Assembly: GCA_010356995.1 (NCBI GenBank)
Contig: ML996707.1
Span: 62,001-126,000, forward strand
From: Trichodelitschia bisporula
Taxonomy: Eukaryota > Ascomycota > Dothideomycetes > Phaeotrichales > Phaeotrichaceae
Length of the DNA: 64,000 nt
Direction: 5' to 3'
In this document: one piece after another, positions 1 to 11,450 of the stretch
How positions within the stretch are numbered: the first letter of the stretch is position 1
Layout: every line of letters starts with the position of its first letter
The notes under the pieces: model-generated
Seen by the model: the letters and a program-made list of their open reading frames with translations, nothing else
What the model was told of the DNA's origin: nothing
The model's database searches: none
Position numbers and translations under genes: made by a program

Positions 1-82
1 CAACGTCTTTGATGAGGTCGCGGAGGATGAACGAGCCGGTCGCGAGGGACGTGGTGGTGGGTGCGTCAGGCGGCCCAGACAT
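1..82 (-). CDS. N-terminal fragment of an unidentified protein (runs off left edge)
   Basis: An ATG on the minus strand at 82 opens a frame that stays open to the window edge and gives 27 residues beginning MSGPPDAPTTTS. The triplets are C/G-rich at third positions, like the confident genes nearby. It is divergent from the CASP gene, with 309 bp between the two start codons. Too little is visible to name a family; it could also be only an upstream ORF of a transcript that starts further left. Confidence 0.4.
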   Translation of the reverse strand, partial: MSGPPDAPTTTSLATGSFILRDLIKDV

Positions 83-391
83 TTTGTGGGATCAGATTAG
101 AGATTAGAAAAGCAGCCATCATCCATGGCCACCGTAAATGTTGATATGGGGTGAATGAAGGCGCGAATTAAGGTGCGCCTGAATGGGGAGGGAGTGAGTT
201 GAATGTGCTACTGTATACTGCCTGTGAAGCTCGTTCGCGGCGAGGCGCGGCTCCGGCGCTTACCCCCAAGCCTCCCCGTCGCTGAGCTCTGCTCGTGTAC
301 CCAAGCTCCTCGAAACACCGTTGCAACATCGGCACCGCCCGTCCGGCCACTACTACCGTCTCTACTATCCTCTTCGATCAGCTGAATCACC
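83..391. promoter_or_regulatory. Divergent intergenic region, left-edge gene / CASP
   Basis: This 309-bp spacer separates two head-to-head start codons and so must hold both promoters and 5' leaders. The part nearest CASP (about 230-390) is pyrimidine-rich, as is usual for leaders in this genome. I see no convincing TATA box. Confidence 0.4.
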
Positions 392-2698
392 ATGGACGCC
401 GCGGCGGATCCATCACAGGATGCCCGCGAATCGCAGCCCCCGCGGGACTCACAGGACGAGGAGAACAAGTTCCAGAAGGCTATTGCGGCTTGGAGAAGTC
501 GGTGCTGCCATCCAACACGTTTCTTCAGTGCTAACAGTGACAGACATTGACCTATCGTCCCTCATTCCTACCCTCGATACCGCTGCCGCCGACCTCGTAG
601 CACACCAGCGCGATGCGCTTGTACAGCGCAAGGACCTCGCGCAGAAGACGAAAGACTTTCGCAAACTGGACGACGCGGGCAAGCTTGGTGAGATCAAGGG
701 TATATTAAAAGGTACGCCGCTTCCGTGGTATGCCGCAGCTACCACATTGTCCGCACACCGTCCTTCAGTCCGCACCGTCTGCATCGTTTTCTCACTGACC
801 CCTCCAGCCTACCAGACGTACATCGATCTCATCACGAACCAGTCCAAGTCGATCCATAGCGCCTTCCTTCAGGTCTACTCTCCCCTCTCTGAGGCTCCCG
901 ACCCATACCCCCTCCTCGAAGCGTCAATTGATTCGCTCGTCACCGCCGAAGAGACGCTCCCCAAGGTCGTTGAGGAGAACCAGCAGCTGCACCGCTCCGT
1001 CACCAAGCTGAGCACCCAGCTCGAGGAAACCGAGGCTCGGCTTGAGCAAGAGCGCGACGCCCGTCAGACCCTCGAAGCGTCCCGCGACGAGAAGATCAAA
1101 GGCGTCGAGGCCACCTGGACCGCCGTCATCACCGAAAAGCAGAACAACTGGGAGGCCAAGGAGAAGGCGCTGGAAGAAAAGATCGAGAATCAGGATCACC
1201 TGCTCAAGGAACTCAAGGCCACGTACGAGGTCTCGCAGCGGCTTAGTAAGAGCGACGAAGATGACGCGCGATATGGCGCGACCGCCGCCGAGCTCGAGCT
1301 CGTGAACTCGGAGCTAGAGCGCGCGAACATGCGCCTCGCAGAGGTCGAGGCCCGCAACGAGCAGCTGCGGCTCGAGCTCGCGCAGTCTGCTTCAAACACG
1401 GCGACCGTTCGAGTTGACGAGGACCCCGCCTTCATGCGACTGCAGTCCGAGAACTCGTCGTTGCTCCGCAAACTCGACACGGCGCGCATTGAGAAAGCCG
1501 GCGAGATGCGCAAGTGGGAAAGTACGATGCAGAGCCTGAAGCGCGAGGTACAGACGCTCAAGGCGGACCGCGACGCCATGCGCGAGAAGCTAACGCAGTG
1601 GGGCGACTACGAGAGCGTGAAGCAGGAGCTCGAGGTCTTGAAGGTTGGTTTCTCCCATTCCTCCACTCCGCCATCGTTCCACTAACGACACAGTCCATCG
1701 AGTTTGCCACGGGCGACGACGAGCCCCTCCCCAACGGCTCGACCGAGAGTCTCGAGCAGCTCCTGCTCGCACGCAACAAGAAGCTCGGCAACGAGCTCAC
1801 CATCTTGCGTGTTTCCCACCAGGATCTGCAGAGCCGGCTCGAGACGCTCCAGGACGAACTCTCGGCCACCAACATGGAGCTTGAAAAGTCGCGCAACCTC
1901 GCGGCGACGCTCGAGTCGGACCTCGAAAAGGTGCAGCAGGAGGCGGCGCACGTCTTTCCGGCCATGTCCGTCGCCGGTACACACGTCTCACGGTACCCCC
2001 ACTCCTCTGCTCGCCGCCCGCGTGCGGCCTCGCCGACGTCGTCGATCATCTCCGGGTTTGACCCGCACCACGCCGGCACGCCAATAGACGTGCTGCGCTC
2101 CGGCGAGCCCGTCGGTGGTGGATCCGGCATCTTGCCGATGGTCGCCGCCCAGCGCGACCGCTTCAAGAATAAAAACACAGAGCTCGAGACGGAGCTTCAA
2201 AAGGCGCATGAGTCGGTGCAGTCGCTGCGGTCGGAGATTGCGTCACTGCAGAAAGATAACCTCAATCTGTACGAGAAGACGCGCTATGTGTCAACGTACG
2301 CGCGCAACCAACCGGCCACGTCGTCATCGGCGTACGCGGCGGCGCCCACACACACGTCCGTCAATGTCGGTAGCGCAGACACCGACGACCGGTACCGCTC
2401 CGCCTATGAGGCCAACATCCTACCTTTTGCCGCGTTCCGTGGCCGCGAGAGCGCACGTGCGTTCAAGCGGATGGGCGTGTTGGAACGCGGCGTGTTTCAA
2501 ATCACGCGACTGGTGCTGGCTACACGCGCGAGCCGTAATCTGTTTGCCTTGTACTGTGTTGGCCTGCATCTGCTGGTAATGGTAATGCTGTACACAACGG
2601 GCAGTGGTCATGCCGTGCGCTCAGTAAGCAGTGCGGGAAAGATGGCCAGCTCGCGTGGTGGAGCTGAGCAGGGCACCGACTTTGTAGAGTACGACTAG
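392..2698 (+). CDS. COY1: CASP/Coy1-type golgin (Golgi tail-anchored coiled-coil protein)
   Basis: Four exons: 392-497, 544-711, 808-1643 and 1694-2698, predicted 704 aa, close to yeast Coy1 and vertebrate CASP. The start at 392 (MDAAADPSQ) is chosen because splicing 498-543 restores the conserved AWRNIDLSSLIPTLD block. The middle intron (96 nt) is a multiple of three, so its retention would not break the frame. The body is almost continuous coiled coil (about residues 130-560), with a low-complexity stretch near 395-440. The C-terminal CASP block includes AFRGRE near 570 and a tail membrane span (LFALYCVGLHLLVMVML), followed by a short lumenal tail. Family knowledge: these golgins sit on Golgi membranes and act in intra-Golgi retrograde transport and tethering. 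Confidence 0.9.
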
Positions 2699-3502
2699 CA
2701 TGGGATGGCGCTGGAAGGTGTACGGGTAGTATATTGGTGTTTTGGTCTGTTTCTATGGGATCTGCTGCTATGGGGTTCGACTGGCTATGGGTTTTTGGCT
2801 GGCTATGGTGTTCGGCTGGTTATCTGCACCCTCGTGATACGGGCGTTGATTGAGCGTGACCTCATCTACAGTAAACGGCTTCGGTACTATTCCGTAGCTT
2901 CGCTGAATTGAGAACTATGGGATCCGTACACTTCCGATTCCTGATGCTTCTGCCATCCGTCAATCGCAGCTATTCTTTAGTATTTCTCATCGTCCTGATC
3001 TTCTTTCTCTTTGATGAGGTAAGGTTACTGTAAATGTTGTTGTAAAAAGCGATAAAGACGTTGAGCCTCCAACATCCAAGTCCACCATGCACAGCCATTC
3101 CCCTCGCTAACTCCCTCCAAGCTGGGGTGGTCCGGACGGCTACCTGCCGCTAAGCCCGCTGATTGGCTGGCCTTATGCAACCGCGACTTCAAGCCACTTG
3201 GCTGCAAGAAGCGGCGAATAAATGCTATCAGAAAGGCCACATGTCCTCACATCACGAACCCTACAAGACGCGCTACGGTCTTCACTGCTTCAGTGTCAGC
3301 ATTTTCTCCATCTTGTTGCATCTCTCCTTAGCATTCTCTTGAGTATCCCCTTCCCACGAGCTCGCGGCGCTCTCCTCGCTTCTCAAAACGCCGCGAGTAC
3401 CTTACGACGACCGCAACCACCCTCACGAAACCCCACAACCAACACTCCCAGAAGAACCTCTGTCGCTTGACCACTCGCTGCGGCACCCTTCACCCCCATA
3501 CA
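2699..3502. other. Intergenic: CASP 3' region and LHS1 promoter/leader
   Basis: About 800 bp without a supported gene. From roughly 3260 to 3500 it turns pyrimidine-rich (TCTCC/CACCC runs), as expected of the 5' leader of the chaperone gene. No clear unfolded-protein-response element or TATA box was recognised by eye. Confidence 0.35.
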
Positions 3503-6500
3503 ATGGCCCGCCCAGGCCGCCGGCGCTCGCCCGCCTTCTGGGCCGCCCTCCTTCTCGCCTCGCTTCAGCTCGCCGCCGCCTCCGCCGTGCTCGGCATCGA
3601 CCTCGGAACGGAGTACATCAAGGCCGTACTCGTTAAGCCGGGCATCCCCCTAGAGATTGTGCTCTCGAAAGACTCAAAACGCAAAGAGGCAGCCGTCGTC
3701 GGGTTCAAGCCGCAGAAGGAGCCGGCCAAAGGGACGTTCCCCGAGCGCCTGTATGGCGGCGACGCGCTCGCGCTCACCGGACGCTTTCCTGGAGAGATTT
3801 TCCCGAACCTTAAGCCGCTCCTGGGCATGCACCGTGACGCCCCGGCCGTCCAAACTTACCTTAACACATATCCTCTCGTCGACATCACCGCCTCCCCCCG
3901 CGGCTCTGTCGCCATCCGCAGCGCTGCCTTCCACGTAGATGAAGAGCCATGGAGCGTTGAGGAGCTGCTCGCAATGGAACTGAAGAACGTGCGAGAGAAC
4001 GCGCAAACGTTGGCCGGGCCGCACCGTGTTGAGAACGCCGTCTTCACCGTGCCGCCCTTTTGGACTAGCGAAGAGCGCCGCGCGCTTGAGCTCGCCGCCG
4101 ACCTCGCCGGCCTCAAGGTGCTCGGCGTCGTCAACGATGGCCTCGCCGTCGGTATCAACTACGCTACTGGTCACACGTTCGACAAGCCAGAGTACCACCT
4201 CGTCTTCGACATGGGCGCCGGCTCGACCACCGCTACTGTCCTGCGCATGCAGGCCCGCACCGTTAAGGATGTCGGTAAGTACAACAAGACTATCCAGGAA
4301 GTCAAAGTTCTCGGCACCGGTTGGGATAAGACTCTCGGCGGCGATGCGCTCAACGGCGTCATCGCCGACAGTGTCGTCAACTCGTACATGGATATGGTGT
4401 ATGCGGCTTTCGTCAAGACCCCGAACCCAGACGGACTTAATATCGACTTCAACGACATCCGTCGCCACGGCCGCACGGCCGCCCGCCTTTGGCGTGAAGC
4501 CGAGAAAATTCGCCAGGTGCTCAGCGCGAATACACAGACCAGCACCAACTTTGAGGAGCTGCACGACGAGAAGGACTTGCGCTACAAGCTCACACGCACG
4601 CAGTTCGAGCACCTTGCGCGCAAGATTGCGCCACGCGTCGACGCGCCCATTCAGGCCGCGCTGAAGGCAGCGAACCTCACCTTTGCCGACATTAACTCGG
4701 TCATCCTCCACGGTGGCGCGACGCGGACGCCTTTTGTGCAGAAGCGGCTCGAGGATCTGGTGGGAGACGTGGCCAAGCTGCGTAGCAACGTCAACGCCGA
4801 CGAGGCAGCCGTGTTTGGCGCGGCGTTCAAGGCTGCGGGGCTGAGCCCGAGCTTCCGTGTCAAGGAGATCCGCGACTACGACGCGGCCATCTACCCCGTG
4901 TACGCGAACTGGACTACTGACGGCAAGGAGCGCAGCCAGCGGCTGTTCACGGCCACTTCGGTGCTCGGACGCACGAAGCAGGTGCCATTCAAGAACCTCG
5001 ACGACTTTGCATTCAAGCTATGGCAGGTTGTGCCGAAGGAGGAGGACGTTCCGGAGGTGCCAGTCCCAGCTCTGGAAATCCAAACTACGAACCTAACGGC
5101 ATCGGTTGACGCGCTCGTTGAGAAAGGTTGCAAGAGGGAGGAGGTCAGCACCAAGTTCTACATCCGCCTCAATCCGCTTCTGGGCCTTCCGGAGGTGACG
5201 CGCGGCACCGTGAGCTGCGAGATCGAAGTGGCTGACAAGAAGGGCGTGGTCGACGGAGTCAAGGACTTTCTGTTCGGCAAAAAGGACGGCGAGCAGGAAG
5301 TCCTGAAGGAATCATCGTCTTCGTCAAGCTCTAGCTCCTCGTCCAGCTCTTCTTCTTCCTCCAGCTCCTCCGGCTCCTCGTCCAGCTCCTCGTCTTCGTC
5401 CGCAGCAGATGCTAAGTCGACTGCTGCAGCAACTAAGAAGAAGACCGAGGTCATCCAGGTCAGCTTCACTTCCACGCTTACCGGTACACCCGAGGTCCCT
5501 GCCATGGAGAAGGCACGCATGAAGATGAGGTTTGTGCTTTCCCTTTCCCTAATCCCCTTGCTAACCCCTCAACCCCAGGCTCGCCGCGTTCGACGCCTCG
5601 GACCTAGCTCGCCGGAGCCGCGAGGAGCACCTCAACAACCTCGAAGCCTTCACATACAAGGCGCGCGACCTGTTAGACACTGAGTCCTTCGTTGCGCACT
5701 CCACTGCCGCCACACGTGCCGCCGTTCAGGAGAAGCTCACGGAGACGAGCGAGTGGCTGTCCGAGGCCGGCGGCGACGCCACGGCCGACGTGCTCAAGGC
5801 CAAGCTCGCGGACCTCAAGGCGCTCGCTGACCCCGTGGTTCGGCGCCGCGACGAGGCGCGGCAGCGTCCAGACGCGATCAAGGCGCTCGAGGACGCGCTC
5901 GATCAAACCGAAAAGCTCGAGGACATGATTCGGCAGAGCATGGGTCAGAATGAGAAGCTCAAGGCCGCGGCGGAGGAAGCAAAGGCAAAGGCGGCGTCGG
6001 CGAGCGCGAGCGCGAGCGCGGACCCCCTGGCTGAGCTAGAGGAGGATGTTTCGGCGACGGTGGACGGCACCGCGGTGCCCACGGACGAGGTGAAAAATCT
6101 CGAGTCGCCGTACGATGAGACGGACCTCAAGGAGATTGCGGCGCTGCGTACAGGGGCTAAGGAGTGGCTGGATGCGAAGCGCAAGGAGCAGGCCAAGGTG
6201 GCCGAGACGGAGGATCCGGCGGTGAAGGTTAGCGAGCTGAAGGCGAAGACGCAACGGCTCAGCGATGCTGTCATGGAGTTGTTCCAGAAGAAGTTGCGGC
6301 AGGAGAAGGCGGAAAAGGAGCGCGAGAAGAAGGCCAAGATGGCGGAGAAGAAGGCGAAAGCAGCGAAGAAGGCCAAGGCGAAGAAGGAGAAGAAGGACGA
6401 GAACAAGACAGACGCGAAGGACGCGAAGGACGCGAAGGAGGAGGTTGTGTTTGAAGACGTGTCCAGCTCGTCATCGAGCTCCTCTACCGCTGGGTCTCCA

Positions 6501-6539
6501 GCAGAGGCAGAGGCATCACGGAAGAGGGATGAATTGTAG
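3503..6539 (+). CDS. LHS1: Lhs1/GRP170-type ER lumenal Hsp70-family chaperone
   Basis: Two exons, 3503-5529 and 5579-6539, 995 aa, in the GRP170/Lhs1 size range. The start is the ATG that gives a signal peptide (MARPGRRRSPAFWAALLLAS, cleavage near residue 27). The Hsp70 ATPase domain follows: phosphate-1 loop LGIDLGTEY near 30, phosphate-2 DMGAGSTTA near 236, adenosine motif HGGATRTPF near 403. A long serine tract lies at about 603-635 within the substrate-binding part, then a helical lid and a very Lys/Glu/Ala-rich tail. The protein ends KRDEL, a KDEL-type ER retention signal. Family knowledge: Lhs1 acts in ER translocation and folding and is a nucleotide-exchange factor for Kar2/BiP. Only one intron, 49 nt, near the end of the beta-domain region. 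Confidence 0.95.
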
Positions 6540-7460
6540 ATGTTTTGGATGCATATAGATAACGCTGTGAAGCTTGAACTTGGGTTACGCTACCTCCGTA
6601 CTCTGCGCCCTGTTGTGCTTCTCTTCGCCCACGACCTCATGTTCATCTATTCTGCAACTTTCCTTGAATCACCTGCACCATGCCCAGCTGTGGCGAATAT
6701 CATGGCGACGTACCGTAGAACGGTATCTTCCGTCGGCGCTAGCTCCGGGTCCGCGAATATGCAAAACGCAGGCGGTGGCGGCCAGTGCGTCTAGCGCCCC
6801 ACCCCCGCATCTTCATCCGTCCCGGTATCCGCCGATCAGCACTTTTAGCCTCATCTCTCCCCCTTCGCTCGCATTGCCGCAGGCTCAGCGGTGAGCGTGC
6901 ACACTATCGCGATGTATCAATGGCCCGTTATCCACGCAGCTCTCGTCCCATGATGCGATGGTCGCGCTTGGATCCCTGTCGGCTTGGCGTACTACCCACG
7001 GCACCGAATTCTCCGATTGGCGTGCTGATGGGGGTAGCGGCGGCCTGCGTCACCCTGCAGCGGAAGAAGGCGCCACCCACAACCACGAGCCCCACTCCGA
7101 TGGTCGGTCCGAGCAACCACTAGTCACTTACGGGTGGACAACGGACCTTCTACGGTAGTTCTATCGTGGGGAACTCCATCGGAGCAGCACTGAACTTCGT
7201 CTCATGCTGCTGAATCTCTGATCGCTGCGAACTCCAATTATCTATCTTCCATCAACACTCTTCTCTTCTGCGCTCTGTGCCCCTACACCTACGCCCTGGG
7301 TGTAACACACCTGCGTCAAGACGCGTCATTAATCAACGAGGCTGCGTCGCTCATCGCGCCTGCACCCGTCCCACCGTCCAGGAATCTCACTATCATCAAC
7401 CGCCGACGATCTCACCATCCCAACCTCACAACAACCTCGCTGCCTCCTCCAACCACAGCC
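6540..7460. other. Intergenic between LHS1 and the GNAT gene
   Basis: Some 900 bp with only short frames in all phases. The last 250 bp are strongly pyrimidine-rich and probably form the leader of the acetyltransferase gene. Nothing else is recognised. Confidence 0.35.
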
Positions 7461-8219
7461 ATGTCCACCGAATTCATCTCCTTCCAACCTGCCCCGGGCA
7501 AGGCCCTGGAAGCCTACGACCCCACTCTCCCTCCGACCGCCCAACCCTCCACCGTCCCACCCATCTTTCTCGAAGCCATGGCCGTCCGTACCGCCGTCTT
7601 CGTCGAAGAACAACACGTCCCCGCCACCCACGAGCTAGATGCCGACGACGCCCGCTCCTACCACTGGGTCGTCTACGCCAGCGTCGGTGTCAGCAGCAGT
7701 ACCCAGCCCCCGCCTTCCTTCCCGAATGCCGGGTCGAGCACAACTCCGTCCCCCTCGTCGGTCCGGCCCCGCATCGGCCGCCAGCGCTCTGCGAGCACCG
7801 CCTCCCGCCTCCCCGTCGGCACCATCCGGCTCGTTCCCCCTCCGCACGCAAACCACGGCGAGGGGCCCGTACGCCCCCACTCGAGCCAGCCTTACGTCAA
7901 GCTTGGCCGGTTGGCGGTGCTGAAGCCGTACCGTGGGCTCGGGTTGTCGCGTCTGCTCGTCCAGGCGGCGGTGGAGTGGGCTCGGCGCCATCCGAGGGAG
8001 ATTTTGGTGCCTCCGACGCCGGCGGAGGTTGAAGCGATGCGGCTTGAGGGCAAGGAGGAGCCGGGTCGCTGGGAGGGGAAGGTGGTGGTGCATGCCCAGG
8101 TGGGCGTGCAGAAGGTGTGGGAGCGTATGGGCTTCGTGAGGGATGAGGGGATGGGGGTTTGGGTTGAGGAGGGCATAGAGCATGTTGGGATGTGGAAGAA
8201 TGTCGGCATTGTGGAGTAA
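7461..8219 (+). CDS. GNAT-family N-acetyltransferase
   Basis: Intronless frame of 252 aa starting MSTEFISF. Two GNAT signatures are visible: an N-terminal AVRTAVFVEEQHVP motif with a following acidic ELDADD (about residues 40-60), and the acetyl-CoA-binding loop KPYRGLGLSRLLVQAA near 155-172, which matches R/Q-x-x-G-x-G/A. The C-terminal part (VHAQVGVQKVWERMGF) is the usual final strand-helix. A proline- and serine-rich insertion (about 75-115) separates the first strands. The VFVEEQ arrangement resembles the ElaA-like branch, but the substrate cannot be read from sequence. Probably cytosolic; no signal peptide or membrane span. Confidence 0.8.
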   Translation: MSTEFISFQPAPGKALEAYDPTLPPTAQPSTVPPIFLEAMAVRTAVFVEEQHVPATHELDADDARSYHWVVYASVGVSSSTQPPPSFPNAGSSTTPSPSSVRPRIGRQRSASTASRLPVGTIRLVPPPHANHGEGPVRPHSSQPYVKLGRLAVLKPYRGLGLSRLLVQAAVEWARRHPREILVPPTPAEVEAMRLEGKEEPGRWEGKVVVHAQVGVQKVWERMGFVRDEGMGVWVEEGIEHVGMWKNVGIVE

Positions 8220-9629
8220 GCATGGGCCATTGCTCTGCCAGATGGTAACGACGAGGCCTGCCATCGGCGTCAAGCTTTTCCTTTTTCACACGATGGAGTT
8301 GAGGGCATAGACACGGCATTCACGAGTAATGACGCCTTTTTTGCTTTACGGAGTTGAGGGCATAAAGAGTTAGGCGCGGCATTCACGAGTAATGGCACTT
8401 TTATAATGCTTACCTCCTTGCATGTACCTTGTGATGTAGACATGGAACGAGCATTGTTATGTCAAGGAGGGGCGTATGATGTAATGCGAGCATAATAGAA
8501 GGAAGGAGCAAGGGAAGATACTTGGCATCACGTATTCAAGTCTCTTCCTCTCTTCCTCTGTTCGCCTTCTACATCAATCTTCAGTATTGCAGTCGCCTTT
8601 GCGCGAAATGAGCTCCGCTCCCATCACCTCGGTGTTCCTCTTTTCGTTAGCACTAATTTATCTCCTCCGGGTGGGACATACTTTCATATAAGTATTCAAA
8701 GACATTGGTGTGAGGGGTCCACAGCAATCACTGTGAACAGGGTGTGGGTTTAACAAGCAATGATTGTAAAGGGAGAAAGTGGGTAGTCTAGGAGAGGTGA
8801 ATATATCTGGGGCTTGCTTAGCGAGGTGCCAAGCCCCACCACCTCCTACCATCTCTACTCCTTCAGGCTTAGATCCATGACAATTGGCAGATGGCGCCTT
8901 TGAACATGCCGGACACCAAACGTCTAGATATCCACCTTCTAGAGCTGCACCTTTACAATCCAATCACTTCTGACGCAATCTCTACGATTTTCTGAGCTAT
9001 TGAACACTCTGGCGGTCTAAGGTCTGGTAGAAAAAGCCGTGGGACATCCCCATATATATGCGTGCATAGCTCATTGCAAGGCAGTGCTATCAAGGAGAAC
9101 CGAGCTAGTTTTTCGACGAGCTGCTTCCTACATCGAGTACAACTTGCAACATATTTGGATCTGGGCAGCTAGTTTTTTTTTAACACTTCGTCCGGCCTGT
9201 TCACTTCCCATATAGCTAAATGAATGACTATGCACAACGAGGCGGGGTGCTCCGACATTTTCCGCCAGCCATAAGTCGTTCCCCGGGCTGCCACTAGTTC
9301 TAGCATCAATTTCAAAGATGGTCCAGCCGGTGGTATCGCAAGGGCTACCTGAAAAAAACTGTAGGCGCATTCCCATAAAGTTATAGCCGCCCCTAGCTGA
9401 TGCATTTGCTGCATAAGGGAGCAGAGACTATCAGGGAGGCTGCTACGACTTTTCCAGGTCGCCCCTAGCGGCATATGACACGGACTGGGGTCCGCTTCCC
9501 TCGACGTCGAGTCACAACGACTCCCATGGCTTCTTGGGTGCGGTTTATGCCTCGACTCAATGCACAATACTCCCCGAAACCTCCACATCCAGCATTCCTA
9601 CCACTGTCACTAACACCCTAACCGTCATA
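8220..9629. other. Intergenic between the GNAT and F-box-like genes
   Basis: About 1.4 kb. It contains a short imperfect duplication just after the GNAT stop (8295-8394). Minus-strand open frames at 9128-9588 show no recognisable domain or splice logic. An AT-richer patch with TATATATG lies near 9050-9060. Confidence 0.35.
8295..8394. repeat. Imperfect direct repeat in the GNAT 3' region
   Basis: Two copies, 8295-8331 and 8350-8394, share the blocks GGAGTTGAGGGCATA and CGGCATTCACGAGTAATG with different spacers between the blocks. It looks like a small local duplication in 3' non-coding DNA. Confidence 0.75.
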
Positions 9630-11330
9630 ATGGCGAACTCACCTCCTTCATCTAATGCCGCAAAGCTCTCTGACTCCACCGCGGCGCCAAACCCGTTTGA
9701 TGTCCGCAGGCTACCCAACGAAATCATAACTCTCGTCGCTCTCCACGCTCTCAATGGAAACCCCCGCACAGTGTACAGCCTTATGCTTACTTGCACGCGC
9801 TTCTACCCGTCGTGTGAACGCATCCTCTACCGGCGTGTGCAGCTCACTGCTCCAAACCAACTCCGGGATATCAAATTCACGGAACGCCTCGCCACGCGCC
9901 CCGATCTCGCCTGCGCCGTCCGCGAGCTATCTCTCGCGCTCTACAGCGCAGCCAAGTGGTATGAAGACCCGGCATTCAGCACCTGGAAGTCGCGCTTCAT
10001 TGAGCTGGCTGATGAATACGGCCTCAGCGAGGAGTTGAATCTCGAAGCGCTAACATGGCTGTATTGGGACGGGGTTGGGCCACTGTTCTTCGCTCCAGGG
10101 CTGACAGCACTGAAAATCGTGGAGCGGGGACATTGGAAGGGGGATTTTAGCTCTATTTCAACAATGGAGGCTGTCGGCAAACTGCTAGCCATGAGTCTCA
10201 AGTACCATCAGCGAACCGCCATTCTCAAGCCTTTTCCGTTGCTCAACCTCAAAACTTTGCACATTGCGTCGTCGAAGGTTCTTCCTTTTGTGCGGAGCGC
10301 AGAATTCCTTAAGCTACCACGTCTATGCATGTTGGAGCTAGAACTAAACAGCGCAAGCCCGGAGAGAGGAATGTCCGAGCCTGAACCGGACTACGCCTAC
10401 CTAGCGGCTATGGCGGGAACATCGGCACTACAGAATTTACGTCTTGTCGTCATCGCACCCAGCTTCTCCCCCACTTTTGTATACCACCTGCTGCGCACCA
10501 GCGCACGCGGGATTCGTGGCTTCGAGCTGCTCTCTGGACGCCGGGGAAAGTTCCGCGCCTCTACGCACCGTGCGATCCAGGCAATCATCCAGCCGCATGC
10601 AGCCACATTAGAGGTGTTGAGGTTATTGTACCCGGTCATGGCCGAGGATTGGAGGGCAGCCGAATACACGCGACATGATATGATCTTCCCCATGTATATG
10701 AATCCTGTGTGGGCCCCAACGCCGGAGTGGCTCGCTATATGTGAGAAATGGGTACCCAGTGAGTGCAGGCGGGTTGATCTTAGGACATTTGGGATGTTGA
10801 GCACGTTTGAATGCGACAGCTCAATCTTCAACATACCGCTGCTGGACAGTGGATTCTTCCACTTGCCGACGGATGGGCCGCCGTCCACTACGTTGCTAGA
10901 AATCGCTGCCGACTGGACGTTCTTAGCGGAAACTATTCCACCTTCGTGTCGGGAGCTTACGGTGCATTCCGCGATGCTGTTCGCAAGTCGCTGGCGATAT
11001 ACCGACACGGTTCGGTCCGAAGGGCCGACGTGCCACGACCACAGCCTGCTTGCGCTTTTTCTCCCCATTGTCGCACATCCGCCCGCGAATTTGACGGAAA
11101 TCACATTCCGCCCAGCACCGGAAGGTATTAACCAGAGTCCAACATGGGAATCTGTCAGCGCTTGGTGGCAATACATGGCCGGGAGGTTCAGGAGTCAGGG
11201 CATTAACTTCGCCATCGAGCAGTATCCGTATGAGAATCACGTTCATTTGATCCAGTATCAGTATGACTTGCCGAAGCTGAGACGAATTGGCGGTGGGTGG
11301 GACACGACGAGAGAGGCCCAGATCAAGTGA
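9630..11330 (+). CDS. F-box-like hypothetical protein
   Basis: Intronless frame of 566 aa. An in-frame upstream extension reaches 9534, but the ATG at 9630 is preferred because the residues after it lead directly into a conserved-looking N-terminus. Residues about 22-70 (LPNEIITLVALHAL, then LMLTCTRFYPSCERILYRRVQL) have the pattern of a fungal F-box: LP-x-E-I-x2-L-I/V, a conserved C-x3 segment and a terminal LYR. The rest has scattered leucine-rich segments typical of fungal F-box/LRR proteins but no clean repeat. If correct, it would be a substrate adaptor of an SCF ubiquitin ligase, target unknown. The stop codon lies inside a 72-bp direct repeat. Confidence 0.65.
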   Translation: MANSPPSSNAAKLSDSTAAPNPFDVRRLPNEIITLVALHALNGNPRTVYSLMLTCTRFYPSCERILYRRVQLTAPNQLRDIKFTERLATRPDLACAVRELSLALYSAAKWYEDPAFSTWKSRFIELADEYGLSEELNLEALTWLYWDGVGPLFFAPGLTALKIVERGHWKGDFSSISTMEAVGKLLAMSLKYHQRTAILKPFPLLNLKTLHIASSKVLPFVRSAEFLKLPRLCMLELELNSASPERGMSEPEPDYAYLAAMAGTSALQNLRLVVIAPSFSPTFVYHLLRTSARGIRGFELLSGRRGKFRASTHRAIQAIIQPHAATLEVLRLLYPVMAEDWRAAEYTRHDMIFPMYMNPVWAPTPEWLAICEKWVPSECRRVDLRTFGMLSTFECDSSIFNIPLLDSGFFHLPTDGPPSTTLLEIAADWTFLAETIPPSCRELTVHSAMLFASRWRYTDTVRSEGPTCHDHSLLALFLPIVAHPPANLTEITFRPAPEGINQSPTWESVSAWWQYMAGRFRSQGINFAIEQYPYENHVHLIQYQYDLPKLRRIGGGWDTTREAQIK

Positions 11331-11450
11331 AGGGTCGATTGAAAAGGCAAATGCTGGTGGTAATGGCGATGGCGGAACACGAGAGAGGCCCAGATTAAGT
11401 GAAGGATCGATTGAATAGGGAACGCTGGTGGTAATGGCGATGGTGGTGTT
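11308..11450. repeat. 72-bp tandem duplication spanning the F-box gene stop codon
   Basis: Copies 11308-11379 and 11380-11450 are nearly identical; both begin CGAGAGAGGCCCAGAT and run through GCTGGTGGTAATGGCGATGG. The first copy contains the last eight codons and stop of the F-box-like gene; the second is non-coding. Confidence 0.9.

Noticed and set aside
3674-4711. Long minus-strand frame (345 codons) opposite LHS1
   Set aside because: Antisense shadow of the well-supported chaperone exon; GC-rich third positions keep the opposite frame open.
9128-9588. Two overlapping minus-strand open frames (82 and 139 residues)
   Set aside because: No domain, no consistent splice signals, and the longer one overlaps the start of the F-box-like gene; likely chance.
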